Below are positions 24,389 to 26,810 of a DNA stretch of 26,810 nucleotides, piece by piece. The notes beneath the pieces are model-generated. The model saw nothing but the letters and a program-made list of their open reading frames with translations. It made no database searches and had not been told where the DNA came from. The translations under genes were made by a program, and so were the position numbers. Within the stretch, counting starts at the first letter, position 1, and the number at the start of each line of letters is the position of its first letter. This DNA is from Pseudomonadales bacterium (GTDB taxonomy: Bacteria > Pseudomonadota > Gammaproteobacteria > Pseudomonadales > Halieaceae): positions 1-26,810 of the forward strand of contig JACKNN010000013.1 of the NCBI GenBank assembly GCA_024234855.1, given 5' to 3'.

Positions 24389-25051
24389 TTAGGGGGATAA
24401 AACGCGCTGCAGCCACCCGGATATGTCGGCGATCTCCCGCGGGCACACCGCGTGCTCCATGGGATAACTCCTGAACTCGGCCCGATAGCCCAGCGACACC
24501 AGATGCTGCTGCGCCTCCTTCCCCATGCGCTCGGGAACCATGGGATCGGCTGACCCGTGGCAAATCAGGATGGGGATATGCCTGTTCGCGCTGTTGGGCG
24601 TAATAGTGTCCCGGGTAGCGAAGTAACTGGACATACACAACAGGCCTGCCAGTGGCTGCATGTAGGTCAGCGCGGTCTGGTAGCAGACCGCCCCGCCCTG
24701 GGAAAAGCCGGCCACAACGATACGGTTGGCCGGTATGCCCCTGTCGACTTCGCGATCAATGAGCTCCCGGAGGCGCTCCGCCGATTCGATCAACTGGGCG
24801 TGGTCTATGGTCCGGTCGATATCGATGGCGGTGATATCGTACCACGCCGGCATGACATAACCACCGTTGATGGTGACCGGAATAGACGGGGCATTGGGAA
24901 AAACAAACCGCACCGCCATGCTGTCGGGCAGGGCCAGCTCCGGAACCATGGGGGCAAAGTCATTGCCGTCCGCGCCCAGGCCGTGCAGCAGGATTACGGC
25001 TGCTGTAGCCGGGGCCTGCGGGTTGATCTCGATACAGGAAAGCGTGGTCAA
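24389..25051 (-). CDS. Alpha/beta-hydrolase carboxylesterase (phospholipase/carboxylesterase family)
   Basis: 220 aa from a TTG start (25049-25051), the usual size of this family (218-224 aa). Seen: LLHGLGADGNDFAPMVPEL near the N-terminus (oxyanion region), VVAGFSQGGAVCYQ with the catalytic Ser in GFSQGG, HGSADPMVPE with the catalytic Asp, and the His in MEHAVCPREI. Members hydrolyse short-chain esters, lysophospholipids or acyl thioesters in the cytoplasm. The TTG is preferred over ATGs at 25135 and 25117 because a TATAAT promoter box (25088-25093) lies inside those longer readings, so RNA would start after them. The Shine-Dalgarno is weak (AGCAGG). It is the first gene of an esterase, adaptor and RND-permease unit. 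Confidence 0.88.
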   Translation of the reverse strand: MTTLSCIEINPQAPATAAVILLHGLGADGNDFAPMVPELALPDSMAVRFVFPNAPSIPVTINGGYVMPAWYDITAIDIDRTIDHAQLIESAERLRELIDREVDRGIPANRIVVAGFSQGGAVCYQTALTYMQPLAGLLCMSSYFATRDTITPNSANRHIPILICHGSADPMVPERMGKEAQQHLVSLGYRAEFRSYPMEHAVCPREIADISGWLQRVLSP

Positions 25052-25087
25052 GGGCCTGCTCTTCAGGTGGTGGAAAGATTGCCGCGC

Positions 25088-25117
25088 ATTATATCGGCGC
25101 GGGCAGCGGCCGGTCAT
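25088..25117 (-). promoter_or_regulatory. Sigma-70 promoter for the esterase-efflux operon
   Basis: On the minus strand a perfect -10 TATAAT (25088-25093) is preceded by ATGACC (25112-25117; 4 of 6 to TTGACA) with an 18-base spacer. The start of transcription would be near 25081, about 30 bases before the TTG start. This position also argues against the longer esterase starts. Confidence 0.55.
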
Positions 25118-25148
25118 GTACTTTCCCGCCGCCATCTGTGATTAGCGG

Positions 25149-25176
25149 TTGACAGCGACGTCGCCTGGGTTAGCCT
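25149..25176 (+). promoter_or_regulatory. Candidate promoter for the MFS permease
   Basis: A perfect -35 TTGACA (25149-25154) is followed after 16 bases by TAGCCT (25171-25176; 3 of 6). The leader would be about 28 bases to the ATG at 25211. The weak -10 suggests activation is needed. Confidence 0.42.
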
Positions 25177-25210
25177 TTAACCCTCACTTTGCTGCGCAAC
25201 CAATCGCATT

Positions 25211-26503
25211 ATGGATATCGCGCAACTGCTGGACCCCGACGAGGACGCCAGGACCTGTAGGGAGATTCCCGAGCAGGCCTGCCGGGAACAACCGCGCAAC
25301 CGCATGGTACACCTGGTTTCCCTGACCCTCACCAAGATAGGCGACAGCCTGGTGGATGCGAAGCTCACGCTCACCTGGCTGCTGGCCGCCCTGGGCGCGC
25401 CCGCTTTCATGGTTGCGTGGCTGGTGCCCCTGCGGGAATCCCTGTCCCTGCTGCCACAGCTGGCAGTGGGCCAGTGGATCAGGGAGCACCCGGTGCGCAA
25501 GGGTTTCTGGATTGTCGGCAGCCTGGTACAGGCCGGCGCCATCCTGGCCATGGCGCTGGTGGCCGCCACCCTGGATGGCGCGCTTGCCGGCTGGGGCGTG
25601 CTGGCCGCCCTGTCCCTGTTTGCCCTGGGCAGGGGGGTGACCTCGGTGGCCAGCAAGGACGTACTGGGCAAAACAGTGGACAGGCAGCGCCGCGGCACGG
25701 TCACCGGCACGGCGGCCTCGATGTCCGGCCTGGCCGCCATCGCCCTGGGCGCTGTGCTGGTCCTCTACGGCGCGCCCACAGGTCGCTGGCCACTGGTAGT
25801 GCTGCTCTGCGTCGCCGCCACCATGTGGCTGTTGGCCAGCGCGGTGTATGCGACCCTGCGGGAGTTCCCGGGGGCCACCGAGGGCGGCGACAACGGCCTG
25901 TCCTCCGCCCTTGCCAACCTGCGCCTGGCCTGGGAAGACCGCCAGCTGCGCAGCTTCCTGGTCACCCGTACCCTGCTGATCAGCAGTGGCCTGGCGGCGC
26001 CTTTTTACGTTTCGCTGGCCAGCCAGAGCGGGCAGCGGGCCCTGGGGGAACTGGGTGCGCTGGTGCTCATGGCGGGCCTGGCAAACCTGGCGAGCGGTCG
26101 CGTGTGGGGTCGCCTGGCCGATTACTCCAGCCGCTGGACCATGGCCCTGGGGGGTGGTCTTTGCGCCCTGCTCTCGGTGGCGGTGGTCATCGTGGCCGGC
26201 CTGGAGTTGACGGCCAACCAGGCCGCAGCGTGGTACGCTGTGGTTATATTCATATTCTACCTGGGTCACGCAGCCGTCAGGCTGGGCCGCAAGACCTACC
26301 TGATCGACATGGCCACACCGGACAACCGCGCCCAACTGGTGGCCGTCAGCAATACCCTGATAGGCGCGCTGCTGTTGATTATGGGGGCCCTGTCATCCTG
26401 GCTCTCGGTCTGGGGCGTCCTGCCGGTGCTCTGCGCCCTGGCGGCCATGTGCGCCGCGGGCGCCCTGCTGGCTGTGAGACTACCGCCGGTGGCGGCAGAC
26501 TGA
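25211..26503 (+). CDS. MFS permease
   Basis: 430 aa with about 12 membrane helices after a 45-residue acidic, probably cytoplasmic N-terminal stretch. Seen: DSLVDAKLTLTWLLAALGAPAFMVAWLVPLRESLSLLPQLAVGQW, LGRGVTSVASKDVLGKTVDRQRRGTVTG (central loop) and AAVRLGRKTYLIDMATPDNRAQLVAVSNTL, which resemble an uncharacterised bacterial MFS permease group; the substrate is unknown. The ATG at 25211 lacks a clear Shine-Dalgarno sequence. It is divergent from the esterase-efflux operon, and an acetolactate-synthase-like gene follows 22 bases later in the same direction, so the two may form an operon. Confidence 0.85.
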   Translation: MDIAQLLDPDEDARTCREIPEQACREQPRNRMVHLVSLTLTKIGDSLVDAKLTLTWLLAALGAPAFMVAWLVPLRESLSLLPQLAVGQWIREHPVRKGFWIVGSLVQAGAILAMALVAATLDGALAGWGVLAALSLFALGRGVTSVASKDVLGKTVDRQRRGTVTGTAASMSGLAAIALGAVLVLYGAPTGRWPLVVLLCVAATMWLLASAVYATLREFPGATEGGDNGLSSALANLRLAWEDRQLRSFLVTRTLLISSGLAAPFYVSLASQSGQRALGELGALVLMAGLANLASGRVWGRLADYSSRWTMALGGGLCALLSVAVVIVAGLELTANQAAAWYAVVIFIFYLGHAAVRLGRKTYLIDMATPDNRAQLVAVSNTLIGALLLIMGALSSWLSVWGVLPVLCALAAMCAAGALLAVRLPPVAAD

Positions 26504-26525
26504 CTTAAATTCGAGTGAGGGATAC

Positions 26526-26810
26526 ATGAAAGCATCGGACCTGTTTGTGAGAGCACTGGAAGCCGAGGGAGTGGAGTACGTGTTCGGGATACCCGGTGAG
26601 GAAAACCTGGACCTGCTCGAGTCCCTGCGTAACTCCGGCATCAGGTTGATCCTGACCCGCCACGAACAGGGCGCCGGCTTTATCGCCGCCACCTACGGTC
26701 GGCTGACCGGCAAGGTCGGCGTGTGCCTGGCCACCCTGGGCCCCGGCGCCACCAACCTGGTTACGCCGGCGGCCTATGCGCAACTGGGCGCCATGCCCAT
26801 GCTGTTGATC
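26526..26810 (+). CDS. Acetolactate-synthase-like ThDP enzyme, 3' truncated
   Basis: The first 95 residues of a thiamine-diphosphate enzyme: MKASDLFVRALEAEGVEYVFGIPGEENLDLL and the catalytic-Glu segment TRHEQGAGFIAATYGRLTG (Glu47 activates the ThDP cofactor), then LATLGPGATNLVTPAAYAQLGAMPML. These are typical of the N-terminal pyrimidine-binding domain of acetolactate synthase large-subunit-like proteins. A GAGG lies 6 bases upstream of the ATG. The rest of the gene lies outside the window, so true acetolactate synthase cannot be told apart from related decarboxylases or ligases. It follows the MFS permease by 22 bases. Confidence 0.85.
   Translation, partial: MKASDLFVRALEAEGVEYVFGIPGEENLDLLESLRNSGIRLILTRHEQGAGFIAATYGRLTGKVGVCLATLGPGATNLVTPAAYAQLGAMPMLLI

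Noticed and set aside
25184..26335. A 383-codon minus-strand open frame opposite the MFS permease
   Set aside because: Gln/Gly/Ala-rich antisense artefact with no domain.
1..26810. tRNA/rRNA genes, IS elements, CRISPR arrays, phage attachment sites
   Set aside because: I saw no transposase or integrase, no regularly spaced repeats, and no tRNA-like cloverleaf in the short intergenic gaps, all of which are under 250 bases.

Overview
This 26.8 kb window is GC-rich, densely coded bacterial chromosome with no RNA gene, IS element, CRISPR array or prophage that I can see. The protein families point to an aerobic gammaproteobacterium: rlmJ, ppnP, a proton-driven RND pump, several short-chain dehydrogenases (SDRs), an acyl-CoA synthetase and a secreted neutral ceramidase. 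The flavour resembles marine OM60/NOR5-type (Halieaceae) genomes, but that placement is an inference from gene content, not a measured phylogeny. TTG and GTG starts are common (rlmJ, the FAD monooxygenase, the carboxylesterase, the 3-HIBADH-family gene and the DUF2867 SDR).

Layout. (1) 1-4135, plus: the end of a lipoprotein prolyl oligopeptidase, overlapping by 4 bases a secreted neutral ceramidase whose expected nucleophilic Ser is Thr. (2) 4197-6833, minus: an aromatic-acid-type MFS transporter, then ppnP and rlmJ. (3) 6991-9149, plus, divergent from the transporter: a TTG-started FAD monooxygenase and an HSD10-like SDR, converging on a minus-strand long-chain-type acyl-CoA synthetase (9178-10827). 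Together these look like an uptake, hydroxylation, oxidation and CoA-activation set for an aromatic or isoprenoid-like carboxylic acid. (4) 11068-12228, plus: a secreted SOUL protein and a VOC protein. (5) 12350-13942: a DUF1653 gene divergent from a TPR plus Asp/Asn beta-hydroxylase-domain protein. (6) 13957-15681, minus: a tight three-gene operon of lipocalin-like protein, 3-HIBADH-family dehydrogenase and MAPEG protein. (7) 15884-17338, plus: an SRPBCC-SDR fusion whose SDR half resembles animal DHRS12. (8) 17394-19688, minus: an unrecognised 254-aa protein and an atypical SDR with a DUF2867 domain. (9) 19810-20154, plus: a small putative secreted protein with an outer-membrane-like C-terminus, converging on (10) 20173-25051, minus: a carboxylesterase, membrane-fusion-protein and RND-permease operon apparently driven by one TATAAT promoter at 25088-25117. 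(11) 25211-26810, plus: an MFS permease and the start of an acetolactate-synthase-like ThDP enzyme cut by the window end.

Much of the content fits the processing of hydrophobic compounds (lipids, acyl-CoA, aromatic acids, SDR substrates, efflux). No known defence or mobile system is visible. The features most worth a second look are the ceramidase active-site substitution, the SRPBCC-DHRS12-like fusion, the esterase-RND operon with the small convergent gene, and the inverted repeat at the monooxygenase/transporter divergent promoter.
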